Translations under genes and position numbers: made by a program | Notes under the pieces: generated by a model | Seen by the model: only the letters and a program-made list of their open reading frames with translations | Database searches by the model: none | What the model was told of the DNA's origin: nothing | From: a virus | Reading direction: 5' to 3' (one strand) | IMG/VR virus record: IMGVR_UViG_3300025687_000066 | Location: 1 to 49,716 of that record | Length of the DNA stretch: 49,716 bases | Part shown: positions 1 through 7,612 of the stretch, piece after piece | Numbering within the stretch: position 1 is the first letter of the stretch | Layout: each line of letters begins with the position of its first letter

Positions 1-46
1 GCCTAAAGTTGGAAACAAATAATGAATAAACTAAGAAAGGTAGCTA

Positions 47-1723
47 ATGGCTTTAACTAATCAGCTATACCATACAAGTATCAAAATTGGCGAAGATGCT
101 CAAACTCAGATTGATTTTGAGACAGCCGATGAGATTCACTTTGATGTTGATGGCACAGAAGCCCTCCGCCTCGACTCGTCGCAGAACGCTACGTTTGCTG
201 GCGACATACTGACATCTTCCGGTGATTTGAACATCACCCCCGCAAGCCGAGTCGTTATCGGTGGCTCTGGTCTGCGTGTTGCCTCTGGAACAGAAGGTGC
301 ACCGGGTATTGCGTGGACTGACGACCCCGATACTGGTTTCTGGCGTGACACCCCTAATGAGATACAAATCAGTACAGGTGGCACAGAAGCCCTCCGCATC
401 GACTCGTCGCAGCAAGTCACCATCAGACGCGAGTTGAATCTCGGAGTTGCTGGCATCTATAACGGCATCATTTCTTCCCCGGAGTCATTGTTCTTCAACA
501 TTGATGATGACAATGACTCCACATCACAGTCATTTACGTGGGCGCATAACGCTGGCGGAACTGGTGGCACAGCCTTGATGACCCTCACTGACGAGGGATT
601 GTTGGGCATTGGCGAAACCTCTCCGGGGGGCAAGCTGCACATCACAACAGGTAATGCTGGTTCCCTTGCGTTTGATGCAAACGCTGACGATCTCATCATC
701 GAGTCGAATGGAGCCGCAGGTCTCCACATATTCACCCCGAATACGTCAAACGGTCGCATTTTGTTCTCTGACCCTGATGATGCAGATGCAGCGGCTATTC
801 TGTTCGATCATGCCAATGACGGACTTGACTTCTATATCGCTGCCACAAAGAAACTCTCGCTTGACGGCAACAACGTAATAGTTCCTAACAATCACGGTCT
901 CGTCGTAGGTCACACGTCGCAGGTAACTACGAGTATGACCGCTGAGGCACAAGTTCTAGGAACTGCAACAGCAGACTCATCGCTAACCCTTGGCTTGTGG
1001 AACACGACTAATTCTCAACTTCCACGTATGCAGTTCTTGAAGTCCGGTAGCGGGACTATTGGCTCTAACACGATTGTTGCCGATGGTGAATCTCTTGGAA
1101 TGATTGAGTGGTATGCGGACGATGGAACCGACTACGCATCTAGGTCTGCGTACATTATTGGCGAGATAGACGGGGGGACAGGAACTAATGACGTTCCGGG
1201 TAGGCTCATATTTGGAACCACCGCTGACGGTGCGAACAACCCAACAGAAGCCCTCCGTATCGACTCGTCGCAGAACGCTACGTTTGCTGGCAACATAACG
1301 GTTAGCGAAGATGGCAAGATTGACTTTTCTAATACCGCACCGGGTACGAGCGGTGATGCAACCGGCGTGATCTTCTCGTTTACCGCTGGAACCACGTTAG
1401 CTGTAGGAGACGTGGTTTATATGGGAACGGGTGGCAAAGTGCTTCTCGCAGACGCAGACGCAGCTACTTCAATGCCAGCGTTAGGAATCTGCACCAGCGC
1501 AAGCACAGACACAAACCCTGTTGACGTAATGGTTCAGGGGGTTATGAAACTTACAGGTTGGTCGTTCACTATTGGTAACGACATATTCGTTAGCACGACT
1601 GCTGGTGACGTTACTGCTACCGCTCCGAGCGGAACTGGCGACACGGTGCAAAAGGTCGGCGTTGCTACGGCATCCGACGCTGCGTACTTCAACTTCAACA
1701 CGACGGAGGTAGTTCTTGCCTGA
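47..1723 (+). CDS. Tail fibre / virion repeat protein (cassette copy 1)
   Basis: 558 residues. The protein is low in complexity and carries three copies of a phrase like GTEALRIDSSQ (near residues 36, 112 and 400), typical of beta-rich phage fibre or decoration proteins. The last ~115 residues (from about 440) form a beta-type domain (AVGDVVYMGTGG..ALGI) that reappears at the C-terminus of the fibre gene at 2773-4308. The ATG follows AGAAAGG at good spacing. Its stop overlaps the TTG start of the glycine-rich gene by 8 bases, so the two are translationally coupled. Its GC-richer codon use differs from most neighbours, suggesting recent exchange. Receptor-binding structure is inferred from context; no enzymatic motif is seen. 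Confidence 0.7.
   Translation: MALTNQLYHTSIKIGEDAQTQIDFETADEIHFDVDGTEALRLDSSQNATFAGDILTSSGDLNITPASRVVIGGSGLRVASGTEGAPGIAWTDDPDTGFWRDTPNEIQISTGGTEALRIDSSQQVTIRRELNLGVAGIYNGIISSPESLFFNIDDDNDSTSQSFTWAHNAGGTGGTALMTLTDEGLLGIGETSPGGKLHITTGNAGSLAFDANADDLIIESNGAAGLHIFTPNTSNGRILFSDPDDADAAAILFDHANDGLDFYIAATKKLSLDGNNVIVPNNHGLVVGHTSQVTTSMTAEAQVLGTATADSSLTLGLWNTTNSQLPRMQFLKSGSGTIGSNTIVADGESLGMIEWYADDGTDYASRSAYIIGEIDGGTGTNDVPGRLIFGTTADGANNPTEALRIDSSQNATFAGNITVSEDGKIDFSNTAPGTSGDATGVIFSFTAGTTLAVGDVVYMGTGGKVLLADADAATSMPALGICTSASTDTNPVDVMVQGVMKLTGWSFTIGNDIFVSTTAGDVTATAPSGTGDTVQKVGVATASDAAYFNFNTTEVVLA
152..1295 (+). repeat. Three dispersed direct repeats inside fibre gene
   Basis: A near-identical stretch beginning ACAGAAGCCCTCCG occurs at about 152-206, 380-412 and 1244-1295. 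The first and third copies match over about 50 bases, including CAGAACGCTACGTTTGCTGG. The middle copy matches for about 33 bases. Low divergence at synonymous positions means recent internal duplication or gene conversion. Confidence 0.85.
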
Positions 1724-2672
1724 TATTTCCACAGTCAACGGTATTGAGATTGCCAGTATCGCCACGGTTAACGGCAAGACTGATGCTGAGATAGCCACGA
1801 TGGACGGCAACGAGTTTGTTAGTGCAAGTTTTACTGCTGCAACAGGAGGCACGATTACTACGTCCGGTGACTGGAAAATCCACACGTTTACGTCGTCGGG
1901 AACATTCCAAGTTACGGCAGTCGGCGACCCTGACGACACTCTTGAATATCTCGTAATCGCTGGCGGTGGTGGCGGTGGTCAACGCGATACCTCTATTTCT
2001 GCACAAGGCGGCGGTGGCGGCGGTGGCGGTGGCTATCGTTCTTCGGTCGTTGGCGAAAACTCAGGCGGCGGTTCCTCTGCGGAGTCGGTTATTACAGCAC
2101 AGGTCAAGTCATACACCGTGACGATTGGAGCGGGTGGCGCAGCCCACACTCAGGGCAGCAACTCGGTGTTCGACACTATTACCTCTACTGGCGGCGGTAA
2201 TGGTGGGGGTAACGGCGGGAACCCCACGACAGGCGGTTCTGGGGGTGGTGGTCAGCAAGGTGTTGCTGGCGCGGCAGGGACAGCTAATCAAGGCTATGCC
2301 GGTGGCACTGGTTACAATGCTGGCTGGCCCACCCGCCTCGGTGGTGGCGGTGGTGGCTCCGCTAGCGTTGGCGATAATGCTAGTTACCATTATGCGGGTC
2401 ACGGTGGTCACGGAGTCGATTCAGCTATTACTGGCTCTACGGTTGGGCGAGCGGGTGGTGGCGGCGGAAGCGAAGTAGCATCTGGCATTTACAACCATCC
2501 CGGCTCAGGGCGTGACGGTGGTGGCTCAGGCAGCGGCACTGGTAACGGTGGCAACGGTTCCGCTAATACCGGCGGTGGTGGTGGTGGTGGGTATTACAAA
2601 TTCTCACTACCTTCGTACAACGGCGGCACAGGTGGTTCCGGTGTTGTAATAATTAGGTACAAGTATCAGTAA
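1716..2672 (+). CDS. Glycine-rich tail adhesin (cassette copy 1)
   Basis: 318 residues. An N-terminal segment of ~75 residues with repeated VNG..I phrases is followed by a beta segment (EYLVIAGGGGGG). About 200 residues of glycine tracts interrupted by short inserts then end in GVVIIRYKYQ. This is the build of phage glycine-rich receptor-binding proteins (compare T-even gp38 adhesins), where short hypervariable loops between glycine runs contact the receptor. Start is TTG at 1716, chosen because GGAGGT lies 6 bases upstream and no better in-frame start exists. Paralogue of the gene at 4309-5274 with more GGC codons. Adhesin role is inferred. Confidence 0.75.
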   Translation: MPDISTVNGIEIASIATVNGKTDAEIATMDGNEFVSASFTAATGGTITTSGDWKIHTFTSSGTFQVTAVGDPDDTLEYLVIAGGGGGGQRDTSISAQGGGGGGGGGYRSSVVGENSGGGSSAESVITAQVKSYTVTIGAGGAAHTQGSNSVFDTITSTGGGNGGGNGGNPTTGGSGGGGQQGVAGAAGTANQGYAGGTGYNAGWPTRLGGGGGGSASVGDNASYHYAGHGGHGVDSAITGSTVGRAGGGGGSEVASGIYNHPGSGRDGGGSGSGTGNGGNGSANTGGGGGGGYYKFSLPSYNGGTGGSGVVIIRYKYQ

Positions 2673-2734
2673 TGGCACACTTCGCTGAACTAGACGACAA
2701 CAATAAAGAAGAAACGGTTCTTGAAGGAAAGTAA
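2672..2734 (+). pseudogene. 20-codon relic of the MAHFA-family gene
   Basis: Short reading frame MAHFAELDDNN followed directly by KEETVLEGK. Both ends match the ends of the 138-residue protein at 5283-5699 (MAHFAQIDENN at the start, KEETVLEGQLN at the end), while the ~118 residues between are missing. The deletion kept the reading frame; the join falls in ATA, which is present at both edges in the full copy. The ATG overlaps the stop of the adhesin gene (TAATG), so it may still be translated as a peptide. Confidence 0.85.
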
Positions 2735-2744
2735 TGGAAATCCG

Positions 2745-2752
2745 GGTATAAT
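2745..2752 (+). promoter_or_regulatory. TATAAT -10-like element before fibre gene
   Basis: GGTATAAT lies about 20 bases upstream of the fibre ATG at 2773. No consensus -35 hexamer stands 16-18 bases upstream. It is a looser member of the AGTATAATA family seen before other virion genes. The Shine-Dalgarno AAAGGAGA follows before the start codon. Confidence 0.5.
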
Positions 2753-2772
2753 GCATAAAAGGAGATTATTAT

Positions 2773-4308
2773 ATGGGTTATGTTGGAAGCGCTCCTGTTG
2801 TAGGCGATTATAGAAAATTAGATGATATTTCCAGTAGTTTTAATGGAAGTACTACTGATTTTACGCTTCAAGTAGGAAGTGCTAATGTAACTCCCTTAAG
2901 AGAAACCACTATGATTATATCTGTTGGTGGTCTTATACAGGAGCCAGTAACAGCATATACGGTATCCGGTAGTACTATATCTTTTACCTCTGCTCCAGCT
3001 ACCGGGGCAGATTTCTTTGGGGTTTTGTTAGGCGATACCATGAGTATAGGAACCCCTTCGGATGGTACTATAACAGCAGCTAAATTAGCTACGACAGTTA
3101 TTACAGGACTTACTGCTTCTACAACAATAGCAGATGCAGATTTAGTTCTTGTTGATGATGGTGCTAATGGTACGCTAAGGAAAATGACTAGGGCAGATTT
3201 CATGTCCTTTGGAATATCAAATACCAATGCGGTAAAGATCGACGCAGCGGACGTGGCTGACAATGAGTATGCCCGGTTCACCGCTAACGGATTAGAAAGC
3301 CGCACAGCTGCGGAAGTTGCAGCGGATATTGAGGGCAGTATTGATGCGGTAGGTACTTTGGCTGCGGGTGCTATAAGTTCTGGCTTTGGCAACATTGATA
3401 TTGGCTCAAGCACATTCGACACAACTGGTGCTGTTTCTACAGGCGCATTGACCACAACGGGGGCACTAGAACAATCTGGCGGTGCGGTTGCGTTCAATCA
3501 GGGGTCGGGCGATTACGACTTCAAGATTGAGTCCGATAATACAGACAACATCTTCCACGTTGACGGTGGCGTGAACGCCGGTAAAGGCTCGGTAACTCTC
3601 GGATACTCAGCGAACCCTGACGCAAGCAATCGGGCGTTCTTCAAGGTGTACCCGCCAGCAATAACCACGGCTACTGACACGAGTACGTCGTGGGTTGGTA
3701 TCCAACCTGATTATCTAATGACAATGAGCGGAACCGTACCTGTTGCTGCGAGCCTTGCTGTTGAAGAACCGAATATCAGCGGAACGCCGACACTGGCATC
3801 TACGCTCTACATCAAAGACGCTCCGACTGAAGGCAGCACAAACGCTGCGATTTACGTGGAAAGCGGGGACATTGTTACTAATGGCAATGTAACAATTAAC
3901 TCTACTCCAACAGATGAAACTGTCTCAGGAATTACGGCAACCTTTACCGCAGGAGAGGCGTTAGAGCGTGGCGAAGTGGTTTACTTCAAACAAGCTGATA
4001 GCAAGATGTGGAAGGCAGTTGCAACGGCATCGGCTACATCAAGGTGTGTCGCTATGGCAGCAGAAGATATAAGTGCTGATGCGTCAGGGCTTTTCTTACT
4101 TCAAGGTTTCTGCACAGACAATGGGACATTCCCTGCCTATACAGTCGGCGGGGCTATATACACGCCTGAAGCAGAAACAGCTTCACAAAACGTGCCAGAG
4201 CAGACTGCTCCTGATTCTGATGGGGACTTTGTTCAGGTATTAGGCTGGGCTGTGACTGCAAACACTCTTTACTTCAACCCATCCAACGACATAATCGAGC
4301 ATGCGTAA
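2773..4308 (+). CDS. Tail fibre protein (cassette copy 2)
   Basis: 511 residues. The N-terminal ~150 residues (MGYVGSAPVVGDY, then a FNGSTTDFTL phrase near 26-35) resemble the virion-anchoring domain of phage tail fibres. Alanine/glycine-rich, probably trimeric shaft sequence follows. The last ~120 residues (LERGEVVYFKQ to IIEHA) match the C-terminal domain of the fibre at 47-1723. Good Shine-Dalgarno (AAAGGAGA). Base composition changes sharply near 3230, from AT-rich to GC-richer, so the gene looks like a fusion of a native anchor with an acquired shaft and tip. Followed without gap by the adhesin gene. Confidence 0.75.
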   Translation: MGYVGSAPVVGDYRKLDDISSSFNGSTTDFTLQVGSANVTPLRETTMIISVGGLIQEPVTAYTVSGSTISFTSAPATGADFFGVLLGDTMSIGTPSDGTITAAKLATTVITGLTASTTIADADLVLVDDGANGTLRKMTRADFMSFGISNTNAVKIDAADVADNEYARFTANGLESRTAAEVAADIEGSIDAVGTLAAGAISSGFGNIDIGSSTFDTTGAVSTGALTTTGALEQSGGAVAFNQGSGDYDFKIESDNTDNIFHVDGGVNAGKGSVTLGYSANPDASNRAFFKVYPPAITTATDTSTSWVGIQPDYLMTMSGTVPVAASLAVEEPNISGTPTLASTLYIKDAPTEGSTNAAIYVESGDIVTNGNVTINSTPTDETVSGITATFTAGEALERGEVVYFKQADSKMWKAVATASATSRCVAMAAEDISADASGLFLLQGFCTDNGTFPAYTVGGAIYTPEAETASQNVPEQTAPDSDGDFVQVLGWAVTANTLYFNPSNDIIEHA

Positions 4309-5274
4309 ATGGCTAACCAAGTTGAAGCAGTAAACGGCATTGCTATTACCGATATTGAAAACATCAACGGTAAAACGGATGACAATATCGAAGCCTTGAA
4401 TGGCAAAGAGTTTCTTGGTATTTCTTACCTTACCGCTACGGGTGGCACGATCACGACTGATGGTGACTACAAGATTCACACGTTCAACTCTAGTGCAACG
4501 TTTACTGTAACCGCTTTAGGTGCAGGTCATGCAGAAGCCGATGTGGTTGAATACCTCGTAATAGGAGGTGGTGGTGGAGGTGGAAGTACGGATCAATTTC
4601 GTCAAGGTTCTGGAGGCGGTGGCGGAGCAGGTGCCTACAGAACTGCAACGGGATTTACTGTAGCTGCTCAGGGATACACCATTACCGTAGGCGGCGGTGG
4701 AGCCTACGGAGTCCCAACATCTGATCAAGGTAGTAATGGAAGTAACAGCGTATTCTCAACCATAACCAGTAATGGTGGTGGTGGTGGTGGGGCAGGTGGA
4801 TACGACACCGGATATGGTGGGCGAAGTAACGGGAACGCTTCCGGTGGTGGCGGTGCTGGTGCGTTTGGTAATGAAGGGGCAGGTACGGGTGGAGCCTACG
4901 GAAACAACGGTGGCAGTGGATACGCATCCACAACTGCCGCAGGTGGAGGTGGTGGAGCTGGAGCCACAGGTGGTAGTGGTACGGGTGCCTCAAACCAAGG
5001 TGGTTCAGGTGGAACTGGAGAAACCAACGACATCAACGGAACTAATACTGGACGTGCTGGAGGAGGCGGAGGCGGATCAGGTGGAACCGCTTCAGGTGGA
5101 AGTGCTAGCAACGGAGGAGGCTCCGGTGGTGCTGGGACAGGAGCGCATGGAAGTAATGGATCAACCAACTACGGTGGTGGAGGGGGTGGTTCTAGTCGGT
5201 ACTTCAATGGGACTGCGTGGCACGGCGGAAACGGTGGGTCTGGTTTAGTCATAGTTAGGTATAAGTATCAATAG
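4309..5274 (+). CDS. Glycine-rich tail adhesin (cassette copy 2)
   Basis: 321 residues with the same architecture as 1716-2672: VNGIAITDIENINGKTD start, EYLVIGGGGGGG, long glycine tracts with short variable inserts, and a GLVIVRYKYQ end. Codon choice for glycine (GGT/GGA) differs from copy 1 (GGC/GGT), so the copies did not arise by very recent simple duplication. The ATG directly follows the stop of the fibre gene, implying coupled expression and probably a shared fibre-adhesin complex. Receptor recognition is inferred from the glycine-rich architecture. Confidence 0.75.
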   Translation: MANQVEAVNGIAITDIENINGKTDDNIEALNGKEFLGISYLTATGGTITTDGDYKIHTFNSSATFTVTALGAGHAEADVVEYLVIGGGGGGGSTDQFRQGSGGGGGAGAYRTATGFTVAAQGYTITVGGGGAYGVPTSDQGSNGSNSVFSTITSNGGGGGGAGGYDTGYGGRSNGNASGGGGAGAFGNEGAGTGGAYGNNGGSGYASTTAAGGGGGAGATGGSGTGASNQGGSGGTGETNDINGTNTGRAGGGGGGSGGTASGGSASNGGGSGGAGTGAHGSNGSTNYGGGGGGSSRYFNGTAWHGGNGGSGLVIVRYKYQ

Positions 5275-5282
5275 GAGAAAAC

Positions 5283-5699
5283 ATGGCACACTTCGCACAA
5301 ATAGATGAAAACAATATCGTTACCCAAGTAATCGTGGTGGGTAATGAAGATTGCTTAGACTCGGACGGAAATGAATCAGAAGCTGTCGGCATTGCTTTTT
5401 GCCAGTCACTTTTTGGTTCTGATACTTACTGGATTCAGACAAGCTATAACAACAACATAAGATACCGATATGCTGGCGTAGGGTTTACTTATGACCAAGC
5501 GAATAATGTTTTTATTCCACCACAGCCTTATCCGTCATGGATTCTAAACACCGATACATGGGACTGGGACGCACCTGTCCCTATACCTGATGACGCAGGG
5601 TTTAACGAAGACACTAATACTTTGATTGCTTATTTTTGGAATGAAGAAACTATTTCTTGGGATAAAGAAGAAACGGTTCTTGAAGGACAGTTAAACTAA
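5283..5699 (+). CDS. MAHFA-family fibre-associated protein
   Basis: 138 residues, beginning MAHFAQIDENN and containing the aromatic-rich phrases GIAFCQSLFG, YAGVGFTYD and PPQPYPSWIL. From memory this family is common next to tail-fibre genes in aquatic phages, but its function is unknown to me. Ends KEETVLEGQLN. AGGAG lies 6 bases before the ATG. A deleted relic of a second copy sits at 2672-2734, which shows that this gene is a standard third member of the fibre-adhesin cassette. A structural or assembly role is inferred from position only. Confidence 0.65.
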   Translation: MAHFAQIDENNIVTQVIVVGNEDCLDSDGNESEAVGIAFCQSLFGSDTYWIQTSYNNNIRYRYAGVGFTYDQANNVFIPPQPYPSWILNTDTWDWDAPVPIPDDAGFNEDTNTLIAYFWNEETISWDKEETVLEGQLN

Positions 5700-5707
5700 C
5701 TTTATCA

Positions 5708-5724
5708 AGTATAATAGTATAATG
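5708..5724 (+). promoter_or_regulatory. Double TATAAT element
   Basis: AGTATAATAGTATAATG gives two overlapping copies of the recurring element in the gap before the gene at 5763. No -35 hexamer is visible at the expected distance. About 39 bases then lead to the ATG, including the Shine-Dalgarno GAAGGAGA. Confidence 0.6.
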
Positions 5725-5762
5725 GTAAGAACAAAGCTTTAGTTCTTGAAGGAGAAGTAGGT

Positions 5763-5975
5763 ATGGCAGAAATAGATATTAACTCAGATTTAAAAGCAGT
5801 AACAGAAAAAGTAGAAGCACTGGTAGCTAACCTTCAGCAGTTAGATGCACAAAGACAGGAAATAGTCCAACAAATTCAAAACCTAAATGGTGTAGCTATG
5901 TATTTGAGAGGAAAAACAGATGATTCTCCTACTGAAGCTACCACAGACTCTGAAGTTGATAACAAGGAGACTTAA
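5763..5975 (+). CDS. Small coiled-coil protein of the tail region
   Basis: 70 residues, acidic, with a predicted coiled coil over residues ~8-45 (LKAVTEKVEALVANLQQLDA) and a polar tail rich in T, D and E. Preceded by a double TATAAT element and GAAGGAGA. Its stop overlaps the ATG of the connector gene (TAATG). I do not recognise the family; a virion-assembly or fibre-attachment role is possible from its position. Confidence 0.6.
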   Translation: MAEIDINSDLKAVTEKVEALVANLQQLDAQRQEIVQQIQNLNGVAMYLRGKTDDSPTEATTDSEVDNKET

Positions 5976-7117
5976 TGGCAACTACCGCTAGTCAATCATT
6001 TTCTACCGTATTTGACTACGACGGGTCAAGTTACAACGATCGAACTAAGGAGGCTCGCACTCGTGCGGGTACCTCCTTTACTGTTTTAGGTACTACTTCT
6101 AGTTACCTGTATTTAGGTTACACTGAAAAGTTTGACATGGCTCTGTTTGATTTGGATGGGCTAGGCAGCTTAGGAGATTTAACGTGGGAATACTCAGCGG
6201 GGAGTAGTTCGTGGACTGAGTTCTCACCAACTTACGATAGAATTGACCCTGATGGGAATCCTTATAAGTTTACCAAAGATGGAGCAGAAATATTCCCAGA
6301 TAATTTGTTAGCATCATGGGCTACTGACACAGTGAACTCGGTAACTAGTACTTATTGGGTACGAGTTAGCTCTGCTTCTTCCGTTACAACCGCTCCAACG
6401 GTTAAATCTATAGAAATGCGTCCTAGAGCCGCTTACTGTACTACCGCAGATGTGTTTGACTTCATGCAGTTGGGTAATGTTCTTAGCACATACAACGCCA
6501 GCACTGGCGTTACAACTGCTGGAACGGACTTCACAGCGTCTACAGTACCCTCAAAGAACACTGTAGAGAAATATATTCAAGCGGCACAGGCTGAAATTGA
6601 CTACCGAACTCGAAAATCTTGGCGACCAAACATAGTTTTAAATGAAGAACATAATTTTAACCTGTTTGGGTTCAAAACAGACCGTTTTGGGGCTAGAAAG
6701 ATTCTTTCTTTGTCTGTATGGGATGGAGAATCGTATGAAGAAAAGAATCAAGGTCGAAATCAAGACTATTTCTTTGTACCTGACACGGGAATGCTACATT
6801 TTTCACGGTTTTTCTACCTTCCCGCTCGTTTTGCAAGCTTAAATTCACCTACAGCCCGGTTTGGGGGAGGAGAATTTATTACTCCGGTCCGAATTGACTA
6901 CATTTACGGCTTTGATGTGAACAGAGACTTCCGAGAAGGTGCATTAGTTACTGAATTAACGAAGAAATTAGTCACTAGTGAGATTCTCAGGAACTCAGAT
7001 TTTGGTGAGGTAGCTGTTGGCGGTGCTGATAGAGTGGCGGTGGCGCAAAAAATTGATCAATACCGTCGAGAAATTGACGATGGTTTAGAGATGCTTCGAG
7101 CATTTGAGACGTTTTAA
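5975..7117 (+). CDS. Head-tail connector with N-terminal beta domain
   Basis: 380 residues. Residues ~153-380 look like an HK97 gp6 / SPP1 gp15-type head-tail adaptor: YCTTADVFDFMQLG, then VEKYIQAAQAEIDYRTRKSW, a beta segment, and a C-terminal helix. Residues 1-150 form an added beta-rich domain (LTWEYSAGSSSWTEFS..TYWVRVSS) resembling small carbohydrate-binding or immunoglobulin-like folds. The connector part would sit between portal and tail; the extra domain may face outward. Start overlaps the preceding stop and the next gene overlaps its own stop in the same way. Connector assignment is by pattern, moderately sure. Confidence 0.6.
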   Translation: MATTASQSFSTVFDYDGSSYNDRTKEARTRAGTSFTVLGTTSSYLYLGYTEKFDMALFDLDGLGSLGDLTWEYSAGSSSWTEFSPTYDRIDPDGNPYKFTKDGAEIFPDNLLASWATDTVNSVTSTYWVRVSSASSVTTAPTVKSIEMRPRAAYCTTADVFDFMQLGNVLSTYNASTGVTTAGTDFTASTVPSKNTVEKYIQAAQAEIDYRTRKSWRPNIVLNEEHNFNLFGFKTDRFGARKILSLSVWDGESYEEKNQGRNQDYFFVPDTGMLHFSRFFYLPARFASLNSPTARFGGGEFITPVRIDYIYGFDVNRDFREGALVTELTKKLVTSEILRNSDFGEVAVGGADRVAVAQKIDQYRREIDDGLEMLRAFETF

Positions 7118-7566
7118 TGGCAAATGACCCGATACCTGTTACAGATTTTCTTGATGAGCTAAGAGTTCAGTGGGATAGCTCAAATGTAGCTGAACCTAGA
7201 ATTGTTGAGATAAATAACAGCGGTACAGCTACACAAAGTTTGCGTATTGACTTAAATCAGGCAGATTATGTCTTAGGTCGAGCGGGTAATCCTGCATTTC
7301 TGGAAGAACCTATAGGGAACTGGAAGTACGGGAATAGAACATACAACGTAGAACTGGAAGTTTATACCCGACAAAGCAGATTAAATTTATACAACTTATT
7401 AAGAGAAGTAAGAAAAATTTGTCACGCTAGGATACATTCAATGACAAATTTTCAGAGAGTTCAGTATTTATCGTTTACAGAGCAAACGCAAGAACAAGCT
7501 AATATTTGGTTAGGGGTAGCTCAAATTCGATTGGTTAATAACGCTGTATTACTAGAAACAACATAA
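7117..7566 (+). CDS. Putative tail terminator protein
   Basis: 149 residues. Placed between the connector and the tail tube, where siphophages encode the tail terminator or completion protein that caps the tail tube and joins it to the head. Mixed alpha/beta content (YNVELEVYTRQSR, LLREVRKICHARIH, IWLGVAQIRLVN) fits the small gpU/gp10-like fold. No catalytic motif. Start ATG overlaps the upstream stop. Assignment rests on size and position. Confidence 0.5.
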   Translation: MANDPIPVTDFLDELRVQWDSSNVAEPRIVEINNSGTATQSLRIDLNQADYVLGRAGNPAFLEEPIGNWKYGNRTYNVELEVYTRQSRLNLYNLLREVRKICHARIHSMTNFQRVQYLSFTEQTQEQANIWLGVAQIRLVNNAVLLETT

Positions 7567-7570
7567 TTTT

Positions 7571-7580
7571 AGTATAATAT
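7571..7580 (+). promoter_or_regulatory. AGTATAATAT element before tail tube gene
   Basis: AGTATAATAT lies about 35 bases before the tail tube ATG, in the short gap after the terminator gene. No -35 box is visible. Same core as the elements at 5708, 30685, 35563, 36243 and 41860. Confidence 0.6.
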
Positions 7581-7612
7581 AACAACTAGCTAGTTTATTT
7601 AGGGAGATATAA

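Noticed and set aside
4896-5168. Proline-rich minus-strand frames opposite the glycine-rich genes.
   Set aside because: They are the antisense of GGN codons (CCN) and have no ribosome site or promoter.
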